Shown here: positions 1 through 8,348 of the stretch, piece after piece
Layout: the number at the start of each line of letters is the position of its first letter
How positions within the stretch are numbered: the first letter of the stretch is position 1
NCBI RefSeq assembly: GCF_900099705.1
Contig: NZ_LT629695.1
Span: 2,666,001 to 2,730,000 of the forward strand
Origin: Agrococcus jejuensis
GTDB taxonomy: Bacteria; Actinomycetota; Actinomycetes; Actinomycetales; Microbacteriaceae
Direction: 5' to 3'
DNA: 64,000 nt
Made by a program: the position numbers and the translations under genes
Notes under the pieces: model-generated
The model's input: the letters and a program-made list of their open reading frames with translations, nothing else
What the model was told of the DNA's origin: nothing
Databases searched by the model: none

Positions 1-902
1 TCCAGGCGGGCACGCTGCTCGCGGCGCTCGTCTTCTCGGGCATCGCGCTGCTGCCCGAGGAGCAGCTGCTGTCGTGGGGCTGGCGCGTGCCGTTCCTCGG
101 CTCGTTCGTGCTCATCCTCGTCGCGCTCTTCATCCGCCTGCGACTGCGCGAGACGCCGACGTTCGTCGAGCTCGAGCAGCACGACCAGATCGCCGAGCGT
201 CCGCTGCGCGAGATCTTCACGCGCGGCCTGCCCGGCGTCATCACGGGCATCGGCCTGCGCATGGCCGAGAACGGCGGCTCGTACATCTTCCAGAACGTCA
301 CGCTCGCGTTCGTCGCGACCGCGGGCGCCGGCGCGTTCCTCGCGAGCCCCATCGACCGCGGCGTCGCGACGTGGGGCGTCACGGTCGGCTCGCTCATCGG
401 CATCTTCTCGGTGCCGCTCACGGGCCACCTCTCCGACCGCTTCGGCCGCAAGGCGGTGTACCGCTTCGGCGCCGTCTTCATGCTGCTCTACGCGTTCCCG
501 GCCTGGTACGCCCTGTCGCTCGGCATCGGCTGGCTCGCGATCGCGGTCATCGCGATCGGCATCGGCGTGGCCGTCAACTCGATGCTCGGCCCGCAGTGCG
601 CCATGCTGCCCGAGCTCTTCGGCAATCGGCACCGCTACCTCGGCGTCGCGATGGCGCGCGAGATCTCGGCCGTGCTCGCCGGTGGCCTCGCGGGCGTGCT
701 GGGCGTGTGGCTGCTCACCCTCACCGACGGCACGTGGCAGGTCATGGCGCTGTACGTCGCGACGATCGCGGCCATCACGACCGCGGCGACCTTCCTCGTG
801 CCCGAGACTCGAGGCAGGGACCTGCTCCGCATCGAGGATGCCGTGCGCATCTCGACCAGCGAGGAGCACACGGGCGTCATCATCACGGAGGCACGCGCAT
901 GA
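1..902 (+). CDS. MFS transporter, MHS-like (5' truncated)
   Basis: This is the C-terminal 299 residues of a major facilitator permease; the N-terminus lies outside the window and the reading frame enters at base 3. The fragment has about six to seven hydrophobic segments, a central cytoplasmic loop beginning RLRETPTF, and a conserved G-H-L-S-D-R-F-G-R-K loop, as in the metabolite:H+ symporter (MHS) group. The ending VPETRGRDL is also typical. Its stop overlaps the idnO start (ATGA), so it is the first visible gene of the idonate/gluconate operon. It probably imports a sugar acid or polyol related to that pathway. The substrate is inferred from context only, and the operon has a second permease (GntP). 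Confidence 0.85.
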   Translation, partial: QAGTLLAALVFSGIALLPEEQLLSWGWRVPFLGSFVLILVALFIRLRLRETPTFVELEQHDQIAERPLREIFTRGLPGVITGIGLRMAENGGSYIFQNVTLAFVATAGAGAFLASPIDRGVATWGVTVGSLIGIFSVPLTGHLSDRFGRKAVYRFGAVFMLLYAFPAWYALSLGIGWLAIAVIAIGIGVAVNSMLGPQCAMLPELFGNRHRYLGVAMAREISAVLAGGLAGVLGVWLLTLTDGTWQVMALYVATIAAITTAATFLVPETRGRDLLRIEDAVRISTSEEHTGVIITEARA

Positions 903-1693
903 CCGCAGACCACGATCGACCCGCAGGGCTCGCCGCGTTCGACCTCACGGGGCGCGTCGCGCTCGTCACGGGGTCGAGCCAGGGCATCGGCCGCGCGCTC
1001 GCCGAGGGGCTCGCCGGCGCGGGCGCCACGGTCGTCGTGCACGGCCGCGACCGGGCGAAGGCCGAGCGCGCCGCCGCCGAGATCGCCGCGGCGACCGGCT
1101 CGCCGACGCACGTGTCGACGTTCGACGTCACGGATGCCGCGGCGGTGGATGCGGGCATCGGCGCGCTCGAGGCCGAGCTCGGCACGCCCGACGTGCTCGT
1201 GAACAACGCCGGCATCCAGCGGCGGAACCCCATCGCCGACTTCACCGACGACGACTGGCACGCCCTGCTGGCGACGAACCTCACGAGCGCCTTCCTGCTC
1301 TCGCGCCGCGTCGCGCGCGGCATGATCGCGCGCGGCTCGGGCCGCATCGTGTCGATCGGCTCGGTGCAGTCGCAGCTCGCGCGCCCGTCGATCGCGCCGT
1401 ACTCGGCGACGAAGGGGGCCATCGTCATGCTCACGAAGGGCCTGTGCGCCGACCTCGCACCGCACGGCATCACGGCCAACGCCATCGCGCCGGGCTACTT
1501 CGCGACCGAGCTCACGGCGCCGCTCGTCGCCGACGAGCAGTTCTCGTCGTGGGTGCGCGGCCGCACGCCCGCCGGTCGGTGGGGCGACGTGCGCGACCTC
1601 GTGGGCGCCGCGGTGTTCCTCGCCTCCGACGCCTCCGCGTTCGTCAACGGGCAGACGCTGCACGTCGACGGCGGCATGACGGCGGTGGTGTGA
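899..1693 (+). CDS. idnO: Gluconate 5-dehydrogenase (SDR family)
   Basis: This 264-residue short-chain dehydrogenase interconverts 5-keto-D-gluconate and D-gluconate with NAD(P)H in the cytosol. The cofactor motif TGSSQGIG is at residues 24-31, NNAG at 102-105, and the catalytic triad is Ser155, Tyr168, Lys172. The C-terminal part (APGYFATELT, then RTPAGRWGD and FVNGQTLHVDGG) follows E. coli IdnO closely, which is why I choose this among the many SDR functions. The ATG overlaps the stop of the upstream permease, and its own stop shares a base with the next start. These junctions suggest translational coupling. Confidence 0.88.
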   Translation: MTADHDRPAGLAAFDLTGRVALVTGSSQGIGRALAEGLAGAGATVVVHGRDRAKAERAAAEIAAATGSPTHVSTFDVTDAAAVDAGIGALEAELGTPDVLVNNAGIQRRNPIADFTDDDWHALLATNLTSAFLLSRRVARGMIARGSGRIVSIGSVQSQLARPSIAPYSATKGAIVMLTKGLCADLAPHGITANAIAPGYFATELTAPLVADEQFSSWVRGRTPAGRWGDVRDLVGAAVFLASDASAFVNGQTLHVDGGMTAVV

Positions 1694-2451
1694 TGCGCAT
1701 CGCACGCACGCTCGTCGACGGCGTCGCCACCTGGATCGGGGCGGAGGGGCCGGATGCGCCGTGGCGACCGATCGCCGATCCCTACGCGGCGTTCGCCGCC
1801 GGCGCCGACCCCGCCCCGCTCGGCGAGGCGCTCGCCGGCGTCGCGGCGGACGGGCCCGAGCTGCTCGCACCGTGCGCGCCGCTCGCCATCGTGGGCATCG
1901 CGCAGAACCGCACGCAGAACGACCACCCGCTGCCCGTGCAGGGCTGGCTGAAGTCGCCCCGCACCGTCGTCGCGAGCGGCGTGCCCGTCGACGCGCGCCG
2001 CGACGCCGGGCGCCTCGTCGTCGAGGCCGAGCTCGCGCTCGTCGTCGGCAGCGACCTCTTCCAGGCGAGCGTCGACGAGGCGATGGCGGGCATCCTCGGC
2101 TACACGGCCGTGAACGACGTGTCGTATCCCGACCGCTCGCTCGTCGACCAGCGCAACTTCGAGGCGAAGGGCGGCATCGGCGCGACGCCGCTCGGACCGT
2201 GGATCGAGACGGGTCCGATCGGCGACGTGCCGATCCGCATGACGGTCGGCGGCGTCGACGTCGTCGACACGACGAGCGGCGCGCTGCCCGTGTCGCTCGC
2301 CGAGTGCGTCGCGTACGTGTCGCACTGGCTGCCGCTCGGCCCCGGCGACGTCATCATGACGGGCGCGCCGTTCTCGAACGCGCCCGCGCAGCCCGGCGAT
2401 CGCGTCGACATCCGCGTGGGCGACGTCTCGCTCACCACGCAGCTCCACTGA
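1693..2451 (+). CDS. Fumarylacetoacetate hydrolase-family protein
   Basis: This is a 252-residue protein with the FAH fold seen in acylpyruvases and 2-keto-4-pentenoate hydratases. Probable divalent-metal ligands are Glu111 and Glu113 (VVEAELALVVG) and Asp142 (NDVSYPDR). The family-typical segments GGIGATPLGPWI and PGDVIMTGAP follow. The start codon ATG overlaps the idnO stop by one base, so the two are coupled. In diketo-acid sugar pathways a FAH enzyme hydrolyses a 2,4-diketo-3-deoxy acid made by an SDR. Here it sits between idnO and idnD instead, and no classical idonate step needs it. The exact reaction is unknown. Confidence 0.85.
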   Translation: MRIARTLVDGVATWIGAEGPDAPWRPIADPYAAFAAGADPAPLGEALAGVAADGPELLAPCAPLAIVGIAQNRTQNDHPLPVQGWLKSPRTVVASGVPVDARRDAGRLVVEAELALVVGSDLFQASVDEAMAGILGYTAVNDVSYPDRSLVDQRNFEAKGGIGATPLGPWIETGPIGDVPIRMTVGGVDVVDTTSGALPVSLAECVAYVSHWLPLGPGDVIMTGAPFSNAPAQPGDRVDIRVGDVSLTTQLH

Positions 2452-2480
2452 CCCCACCCGCACCGAGCATCCGAGGAGCC

Positions 2481-3494
2481 ATGGCCAGCATCGCCGTCGT
2501 CGCCCACGCCGCATCCGACGTCCGCGTCGAGGAGGTGCCCGAGCCGACGCCGGCCGCCGACGAGGCGGTCGTCGCCGTCGCGTACGGGGGCATCTGCGGC
2601 TCCGACCTGCACTACTGGCAGCACGGGGCGGCGGGGGAGTCGATCCTGCGCGAGCCCATGGTGCTGGGCCACGAGGTCTCGGGCGTCGTCGCCGTCGCGG
2701 CGGCGGATGGCTCGGGGCCGGCGGTCGGCACGCCCGTGACGGTGCACCCCGCGACGCCCGACTCGTACCTGGGGTCGGCGGCGCGACTGCCGCACCAGGA
2801 CGGCGCGTTCGCGACGCACGTCGCGCTGCCCACGCGGATGCTGCGCCCGCTGCCCGTGGGCCTCGACCTGCGCACGGCGGCGCTCGCCGAGCCCGCCGCG
2901 GTCGCCTGGCACGGCGTGGGGCAGGCGGGCGACGTGCAGGGCCTCCGCGCCCTCGTGATCGGCTCCGGCCCCATCGGCGCGCTCGCGGTCGCGGTGCTGC
3001 GGCACCACGGTGCCGCCGAGGTCGTCGCGAGCGACCTGCACGAGCTGCCGATGCGCATCGCCCGCGAGGTCGGCGCCGACCGCACGATCGACGCGCGCGA
3101 CGCCGAGGCGCTCGCGGCCGTCGAGGCCGACGTCGTCATCGAGTCGTCGGGCACGCTGCCGGGGCTGCACTCCGCCATCCGCGCCGCCCGCCGCGGCGGC
3201 ACCGTCGTCATGCTGGGTCTGCAGCGCTCCGGCGAGGTCGCCGTGCCGATCGCGACCGCCATCACGCGCGAGCTGCGGCTGGTGGGCTCGTTCCGCTTCG
3301 TCGACGAGATCGACGACGTCGTGGCCGCCCTCGCCGACGGCTCGCTCGCCGTCGCCCCCGTCATCACGCACGTACTCGATGCGGCAGCCGCCGTCGAGGC
3401 CCTCGACGTCGCCCGCGACGCCTCGGCATCCTCGAAGGTGCTGCTGCGCTTCGCCGCCGCCGACACCGCTGCCGACGACGACCCGAGAGGCTGA
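2481..3494 (+). CDS. idnD: L-idonate 5-dehydrogenase-like zinc alcohol dehydrogenase
   Basis: This 337-residue medium-chain dehydrogenase probably oxidises L-idonate to 5-keto-D-gluconate. The catalytic zinc site is visible as Cys39 (GGICGSDLHYW), His64-Glu65 (LGHE) and Glu137 (LAEP). The cofactor motif GSGPIG is at 161-166. The segment GSAARLPHQDG around residues 98-108 is typical of IdnD. The four-cysteine loop that binds structural zinc in most homologues is absent: HPATPDS runs straight into YLGSAA. It starts at an ATG with GAGGAG a few bases upstream, 29 bases after the FAH gene. Sorbitol or threonine dehydrogenase activity is a less likely alternative. Confidence 0.82.
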   Translation: MASIAVVAHAASDVRVEEVPEPTPAADEAVVAVAYGGICGSDLHYWQHGAAGESILREPMVLGHEVSGVVAVAAADGSGPAVGTPVTVHPATPDSYLGSAARLPHQDGAFATHVALPTRMLRPLPVGLDLRTAALAEPAAVAWHGVGQAGDVQGLRALVIGSGPIGALAVAVLRHHGAAEVVASDLHELPMRIAREVGADRTIDARDAEALAAVEADVVIESSGTLPGLHSAIRAARRGGTVVMLGLQRSGEVAVPIATAITRELRLVGSFRFVDEIDDVVAALADGSLAVAPVITHVLDAAAAVEALDVARDASASSKVLLRFAAADTAADDDPRG

Positions 3495-3495
3495 C

Positions 3496-4020
3496 ATGCC
3501 CGTCACCTACCCGCCCATGATCGTGATGGGTGCGCAGGGCACCGGCAAGTCGACGATCGGCGCCGCGCTCGCGGCCCGCCTGAACGTGACGTTCCTCGAC
3601 GGCGACGACCTGCACCCGCCCGCCAACAAGCAGAAGATGGCGGGCGGCACGCCGCTCACCGACGAGGATCGGGTGCCCTGGCTCAAGACGATCGGCGAGC
3701 GCATCGCCGAGGAGCGCGCCGCCGGCCGCATCGTCATCGTCGCGTGCTCGGCGCTCAAGCGCTGGTACCGCGAGCTGCTGCGCTCGAGCGTGCCCGACCT
3801 GCTCTTCGTCCACCTGGTCGGCGACCGCGACCTCCTCGCCGAGCGCCTCGCAGGCCGCGACCACGAGTACATGCCGACGACGCTGCTCGACAGCCAGCTC
3901 GAGACGCTCGAGCCGCTGGCGGACTGGGAGGGCGGCGTGCGCGTCGACATCGAGCGCACGCCCGAGCAGATCGTCGACGACCTGCAGCGTCTGCTGCAGC
4001 GCCGCGCTCGCAGCGACTGA
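3496..4020 (+). CDS. gntK: Gluconokinase
   Basis: This 174-residue P-loop kinase phosphorylates D-gluconate to 6-phosphogluconate, feeding the pentose phosphate pathway. The Walker A motif GAQGTGKST spans residues 12-20. The segments FLDGDDLHPPANKQKM, TPLTDEDRVPWL, ACSALKRWYR and DHEYMPTTLLDSQ are typical of GntK/IdnK. Its length matches the family. The ATG lies one base after the idnD stop, so the gene follows directly in the operon and completes the conversion of 5-ketogluconate to 6-phosphogluconate with IdnO. Confidence 0.93.
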   Translation: MPVTYPPMIVMGAQGTGKSTIGAALAARLNVTFLDGDDLHPPANKQKMAGGTPLTDEDRVPWLKTIGERIAEERAAGRIVIVACSALKRWYRELLRSSVPDLLFVHLVGDRDLLAERLAGRDHEYMPTTLLDSQLETLEPLADWEGGVRVDIERTPEQIVDDLQRLLQRRARSD

Positions 4021-4073
4021 CGCCGCGCCCCGCGCGGGCATCCACGCACGACACGACACGGAACGAGCAGCAC

Positions 4074-5489
4074 ATGACCGACCTCGTACTCGCATGGGAC
4101 CTGGGCACGGGAGGGCTGCTGCTGCTCGCCGCAGCCTCCGTCGCCCTGCTGCTCGTGCTCATCATGGCGCTCAAGGTGCACGCGTTCCTCGCGCTCATGC
4201 TCACGAGCATCCTCACGGCGATCGCCGCCGGCATCCCGTTCGAGCGGCTCGTCGAGGCGCTCGGATTCGGGTTCAACTCGACGCTCGGCACCGTCATGCT
4301 GCTCGTCGCGCTCGGCGCGATGCTCGGGCGCATGATCGAGGCGTCGGGCGGCGCGAAGGTGCTGTCGGATGCGATGATCGCCCGGTTCGGCGAGCACCGG
4401 GCCGGACTCGCCCTCTCGGTCGCGAGCCTGCTCATGGGCTTCCCGATCTTCTTCGACGCGGGCCTCGTCGTGATGATGCCGATCATCTACGCCGTCGCGC
4501 GCCGCGTCGGCGGATCGTTCCTGTCGATCGCGTTCCCCGCCGCCATCGCCTTCTCGGCGATGCACATCTTCGTGCCGCCGCACCCCGGCCCCGTGTCGGC
4601 CTCGGCGATCTACGGCGCCGACGTGGGCCTCGTGCTCATCCTCGGCCTCGTCGTCGCGCTGCCCATCTGGTACGTCGCGGGCGTCGTCGTGGGCTCGCGC
4701 ATCGGCAACCGCTTCGACATCCCGGTGCCGACGATCCTCGACGCGACGGCGGGCGACGACGATGCCGACGCGTTCCGCTCGTCGCCGTCGGTCGGCCGCA
4801 TCGTGGGCCTGCTGCTGCTGCCGCTCGTGCTGATCCTGCTGAACACGGGCCTCAACATGGCCGCGTCGTTCCAGCCCGACCCGGATGCGTTCCTCGCGCA
4901 GCCGCTCGTCGCGGTGCTGCGCTCGCTCGGTGAGACGCCCATCGCGCTGCTCATCACCGTGTTCGTCTCGATGGGCGTGCTCGGCTGGGGCATGGGCAAG
5001 CCCGGATCGCTCGTCGAGCGGCTCGCCGACTCGGCGCTCGGCCCCATCTGCTCCGTCGTGCTCGTGACGGGCGCCGGTGGCATGTTCGGCGGCGTGCTGC
5101 GCGCGACCGGCATCGGCGACGCCGTGGCCGAGTCGATGGGCGCCATCGGGCTGCCGGCGATCGTCGCCGCGTTCCTCGTGTCGCTCATCGTGCGCATCGC
5201 GCAGGGCTCGGCGACCGTCGCCCTCACGACGGCGGCGTCGCTCATGACGGGCGTCGTGGCCGCGGGCGACTACACGCCTGTGCAGATCGCGGCGATCGTG
5301 CTCGCGACCGCGGCCGGATCCGTCGGCTTCAGCCACGTCAACGACTCCGGATTCTGGCTCGTGAGCCGCTTCTTCGGCATGGACATGAAGCAGACGCTGT
5401 CGACGTGGACGCTGCTGCAGGGCCTCATGGCCGTGCTCGGCTTCGGCCTGTCGCTCGCGATCTACGCCGTCGGCGGGCTCGTGGGGTAG
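4074..5489 (+). CDS. gntP: Gluconate:H+ symporter, GntP family
   Basis: This 471-residue membrane protein has about 12 or more hydrophobic segments and belongs to the GntP/gluconate permease family. Family hallmarks are GFPIFFDAGLVVMMPIIYAVA around residue 125, the PPHPGPV segment near 165, and SVGFSHVNDSGFWLV near the C-terminus. It imports gluconate and perhaps idonate or 5-ketogluconate with protons. It lies 53 bases after gntK on the same strand and ends the operon. It is the second permease of this locus besides the truncated MFS protein at the window edge. Confidence 0.92.
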   Translation: MTDLVLAWDLGTGGLLLLAAASVALLLVLIMALKVHAFLALMLTSILTAIAAGIPFERLVEALGFGFNSTLGTVMLLVALGAMLGRMIEASGGAKVLSDAMIARFGEHRAGLALSVASLLMGFPIFFDAGLVVMMPIIYAVARRVGGSFLSIAFPAAIAFSAMHIFVPPHPGPVSASAIYGADVGLVLILGLVVALPIWYVAGVVVGSRIGNRFDIPVPTILDATAGDDDADAFRSSPSVGRIVGLLLLPLVLILLNTGLNMAASFQPDPDAFLAQPLVAVLRSLGETPIALLITVFVSMGVLGWGMGKPGSLVERLADSALGPICSVVLVTGAGGMFGGVLRATGIGDAVAESMGAIGLPAIVAAFLVSLIVRIAQGSATVALTTAASLMTGVVAAGDYTPVQIAAIVLATAAGSVGFSHVNDSGFWLVSRFFGMDMKQTLSTWTLLQGLMAVLGFGLSLAIYAVGGLVG

Positions 5490-5500
5490 AGGATGAGCGC

Positions 5501-6352
5501 ATGACCTCCCCCTCCGCGGCGCACGAGCGCGGCGTCCTCGCACTGACGGGCGTCACCGGCACGCTCGGCGGCCTCGTGCTCGAGCAGCTCGCCGACCTCG
5601 CTCCCATCGTCGTCGTGCGCGACGCGGCCCGCGCGCCCGAGGGCTTCGAGGTGCGCGTCGCCGCCTACGCCGACGCCGACGAGTGCCGCGCGGCGTTCGC
5701 GGGCGTCGAGACGCTGCTGCTCGTGTCGGCATCCGAGTCGCGCACGCGTCGCCTCGACCACGCCACGGTGATCGCCGCCGCCGCCGCGGCGGGCGTCGGG
5801 CACGTCGTCTACACGTCGTTCCAGAGCGCGGCGCCCGACGCCACGTTCACGCTCGGCCGCGACCACCACGACGCCGAGCAGGCGCTGCGCGCATCGGGGA
5901 TGCGGTGGACGTTCCTGCGCGACGGGCTCTACCAGGAGTCGCTCGTGCGGTTCGCCGACGCCGACGGTCTCGTGCGCGGCCCCGCGGGCGACGGGCGCAT
6001 CGCCGCCGTCTCGCGGCAGGACATCGCCGACGTCGCCGCCGCCGTGCTGCGCGACCCCGCGCCGCACGCAGGGGAGACGTACACGCTCACGGGCCCCGAG
6101 GCGCCGACGATCGCCGACGCCATCGCGCGCGGCGGCGTCGCGACCGGGCGCACCCTGCGCTACGAGGACGAGACCGTCGAGGATGCGTACGCGTGGCGCC
6201 GCGACGCGTGGGGCGCCGAGGACTGGCAGCTCGACGCGTGGGTCACGACGTACACGGCCATCGCCGACGGCTCGCTCGGCGAGGTCTCGCCCGACGTCGA
6301 GCGCGTGCTCGGCCGCCCCGCGCGCTCGATCGAGCAGACCTTCGCGGGCTGA
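5501..6352 (+). CDS. NmrA-family NAD(P)-binding reductase (QOR2-like)
   Basis: This 283-residue atypical short-chain dehydrogenase begins with a Rossmann fold carrying TGVTGTLGGLV near the N-terminus. It resembles the NmrA/QorB (YtfG) group: a segment VVYTSFQSAAPD, then a DHHDAEQALRASG stretch and LRDGLYQESL. The catalytic Tyr-x-x-x-Lys of classical SDRs is not evident. QorB-type proteins reduce quinones with NADPH; others are redox sensors, so the function is open. The ATG is 11 bases after gntP, so it may be cotranscribed, though its role in gluconate use is not obvious. Confidence 0.75.
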   Translation: MTSPSAAHERGVLALTGVTGTLGGLVLEQLADLAPIVVVRDAARAPEGFEVRVAAYADADECRAAFAGVETLLLVSASESRTRRLDHATVIAAAAAAGVGHVVYTSFQSAAPDATFTLGRDHHDAEQALRASGMRWTFLRDGLYQESLVRFADADGLVRGPAGDGRIAAVSRQDIADVAAAVLRDPAPHAGETYTLTGPEAPTIADAIARGGVATGRTLRYEDETVEDAYAWRRDAWGAEDWQLDAWVTTYTAIADGSLGEVSPDVERVLGRPARSIEQTFAG

Positions 6353-6401
6353 GCGCGGCTGCCGCATCCGACCCGCGACACGCCCGGCACGTCGTCGCTG
6401 G

Positions 6402-6407
6402 TAGCAT
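6402..6407 (+). promoter_or_regulatory. Candidate -10 element for rplY
   Basis: TAGCAT lies about 137 bases before the rplY ATG, and the same hexamer precedes several other genes here. It would give an untranslated leader near 130 nt that includes GC-rich inverted repeats (about 6430-6446 and 6508-6523). No clear -35 element is visible. Confidence 0.35.
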
Positions 6408-6543
6408 CGTCGGTCGAGACCTCGGCGAGGGGCGCCCGGCGCGCCCGTGATCGACGCGGTGGCGAGCCACAGGCTGCCTCCCGCGTGCGAGTCGAGGACC
6501 GACGACCACCCGGCCCATCGGGTCGAAGACAGGGAGCATCACC

Positions 6544-7191
6544 ATGAGCAGCGACGACAACACGCTCGCCACCGAGATCCGCACGCAGTTCGGCAAGGGT
6601 GCGGCCCGCCGCCTCCGCGCCGCAGGCAAGATCCCCGCGGTCCTCTACGGCCACGGCACCGAGCCGCGCCACCTGGCGCTCGACGGCCACGCCGTCTTCC
6701 TCCTCGTGCGCAAGGCCAACGCCGTGCTCGACCTCCAGATCGAGGGCGAGTCGCAGCTGGCGCTCGTGAAGGACATCCAGCGCAACCCCGTGCTCCAGGG
6801 CATCCCCGCGCTCGAGCACCTCGACCTCATCGTCGTGCGCCGCGGCGAGAAGGTCCAGGTCGACGTGCCCGTGCACGTCGAGGGCGAGTCGGCTCCCGGC
6901 ACGATCCACAACCTCGAGAACACGACGCTGCTGCTCGAGGTCGAGGCGCTGCACATCCCCGAGAACGTCGTCGTCTCCGTCGAGGGCCTCGAGGAGGGCG
7001 CGCAGATCCACGCCTCCGACGTCGCGCTGCCCAAGGGCGCCGAGCTCGTCACCGACCCCGAGACGCTCGTCGTGGGCGTCACGGTGCCGCCGGCCCCCGT
7101 GCTCGAGGACGAGGACGCCGCCGAGGCGCCCGCCGAGGGCGAGACGGCCGAGGCTGCCGACGAGGCCGCCGAGTCGACGGACGCCGAGTAG
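6544..7191 (+). CDS. rplY: 50S ribosomal protein L25/general stress protein Ctc
   Basis: This 215-residue protein is the long, two-domain bacterial L25 (TL5/Ctc type), which binds 5S rRNA in the large subunit. The N-terminal domain has the conserved FGKGAARRLRAAGKIPAVLYG segment (shown here only in outline) and the C-terminal domain has VDVPVHVEGESAPG. It ends in an acidic alanine/glutamate-rich tail from about residue 185. The ATG is preceded by AGGGAG at a spacing of about seven. The gene pairs with pth 21 bases downstream, a common bacterial arrangement. Confidence 0.95.
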   Translation: MSSDDNTLATEIRTQFGKGAARRLRAAGKIPAVLYGHGTEPRHLALDGHAVFLLVRKANAVLDLQIEGESQLALVKDIQRNPVLQGIPALEHLDLIVVRRGEKVQVDVPVHVEGESAPGTIHNLENTTLLLEVEALHIPENVVVSVEGLEEGAQIHASDVALPKGAELVTDPETLVVGVTVPPAPVLEDEDAAEAPAEGETAEAADEAAESTDAE

Positions 7192-7212
7192 CACTCGTCT
7201 CGCACGACGCGC

Positions 7213-7788
7213 ATGGCTGACGCGTGGCTGGTGGTCGGGCTCGGGAACCCCGGGCCCGACTACCAGCGCACGCGCCACAACGTGGGCGTCGACGTGCTCG
7301 ACGAGCTGTGCTCGCGAGCCGGCGTCACGCGTTCGCGGCACCGCAAGGCGGTCGCGAGCGTGGGCGAGCGCCGCATCGTGGGAGGCCCGAAGGTCGTCTT
7401 CGCCTTCCCCGAGACCTACATGAACCGATCCGGCGGACCTGTCGCATCGCTCATGGACTACTACTCGGTGCCCATCGAGCAGGTCATCGTCGTGCATGAC
7501 GAGCTCGACCTGCCGCTCGGCACCGTGCGCCTCAAGCGCGGCGGCGGCGCCGGTGGCCACAACGGCCTCAAGGACGTCATCGCCGCCCGCGGCGCCGACT
7601 TCATCCGGGTGCGCGTCGGCATCGGCCGCCCGCCCGGCAGGCAGGATCCTGCCGACTTCGTGCTCAAGCGCTTCAGCGGCACCGAGCAGCAGGAGCTGCC
7701 GTTCATGGTCGACGCCGCCGCCGACGCCGTCGAGCACGTGCTGCGCGACGGGCTCGTGCCGGCGCAGCAGGCCCTGCACTCGCCGTAG
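7213..7788 (+). CDS. pth: Peptidyl-tRNA hydrolase
   Basis: This 191-residue cytosolic enzyme releases peptides from prematurely dissociated peptidyl-tRNA. The conserved N-terminal motif GLGNPGPDY includes Asn12, and catalytic His22 follows in TRHNVG. The segments TYMNRSGG, VVHDELDLPLG and GGGAGGHNGLKD (the last near residue 113) are characteristic. Length matches the family. It lies 21 bases after rplY, so the pair is likely cotranscribed. Confidence 0.96.
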   Translation: MADAWLVVGLGNPGPDYQRTRHNVGVDVLDELCSRAGVTRSRHRKAVASVGERRIVGGPKVVFAFPETYMNRSGGPVASLMDYYSVPIEQVIVVHDELDLPLGTVRLKRGGGAGGHNGLKDVIAARGADFIRVRVGIGRPPGRQDPADFVLKRFSGTEQQELPFMVDAAADAVEHVLRDGLVPAQQALHSP

Positions 7789-7821
7789 CGGCGACTCGTC
7801 GTCGGTGCATCGCGGCCGCGA

Positions 7822-7827
7822 CTAGCA
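7822..7827 (+). promoter_or_regulatory. Candidate -10 element (TAGCAT)
   Basis: TAGCAT precedes the lipoprotein gene and would start transcription near base 7834. It supports the ATG at 7854 as start over the in-frame ATG at 7827, which overlaps the hexamer. Confidence 0.5.
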
Positions 7828-7853
7828 TGGAGCGTCGACCGGGAGGGGATCGG

Positions 7854-8348
7854 ATGCGTCTTCGACAGCGTGCGGTGCGCGGCATCGCCGCGTCCGCTGC
7901 CGCAGCGGCGCTCGTCGTCGGGCTCGCCGGCTGCGTGGGCGGCGACACGAACGACGGACCCACGGGGCCCAACGGCTACGACCTCGGTGCCACGATCGGC
8001 GACGACGTGCGCGTGTGGTGGGACGTCAGCGAGACGACCGGCACGACCGACGTCATCCTCGAGCGCGCGGGCGAGTCGCAGCCGCTCGGCGTGTGCCTCG
8101 GCTCGAGCGGCACGATCTGCGTCATGGGCGACCCGGCCGTCGAGCCGTACGTCGCGTTCTTCGGCCCGCAGGGTGCCGCAGCGCAGATGTCGTTCAACGG
8201 CCAGGTCATCGACATGGCCGTCGTCGAGGGCACGCCCGCCGACGGTGCGGGCATCTACGTCGCGGCCGGCCTGCCGGTCGACCCGTCGACGCTGCAGCTG
8301 GGCTTCACGATCACGGACGCTGCGGGCGCGGTGGTCTGGCAGCAGTGA
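7854..8348 (+). CDS. Putative secreted lipoprotein
   Basis: This is a 164-residue protein of unknown function. It has a lipoprotein signal peptide: a basic start (MRLRQRAVRG), a hydrophobic alanine/valine stretch and a lipobox LAGC with the modified Cys near residue 26. The mature part is a small, acidic domain with a few cysteines (VCLGSSGTICVMG) that I do not recognise. I chose the ATG with GGGAGGGG at a good spacing. The stop overlaps the GTG start of mfd, so translation of mfd may be coupled to it. Confidence 0.75.
   Translation: MRLRQRAVRGIAASAAAAALVVGLAGCVGGDTNDGPTGPNGYDLGATIGDDVRVWWDVSETTGTTDVILERAGESQPLGVCLGSSGTICVMGDPAVEPYVAFFGPQGAAAQMSFNGQVIDMAVVEGTPADGAGIYVAAGLPVDPSTLQLGFTITDAAGAVVWQQ

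Noticed and set aside
3507..5543. Long minus-strand frame opposite gntK and gntP
   Set aside because: The composition is dominated by Arg, Asp, Glu and His with no recognisable domain. It is a shadow of the real genes on the plus strand.
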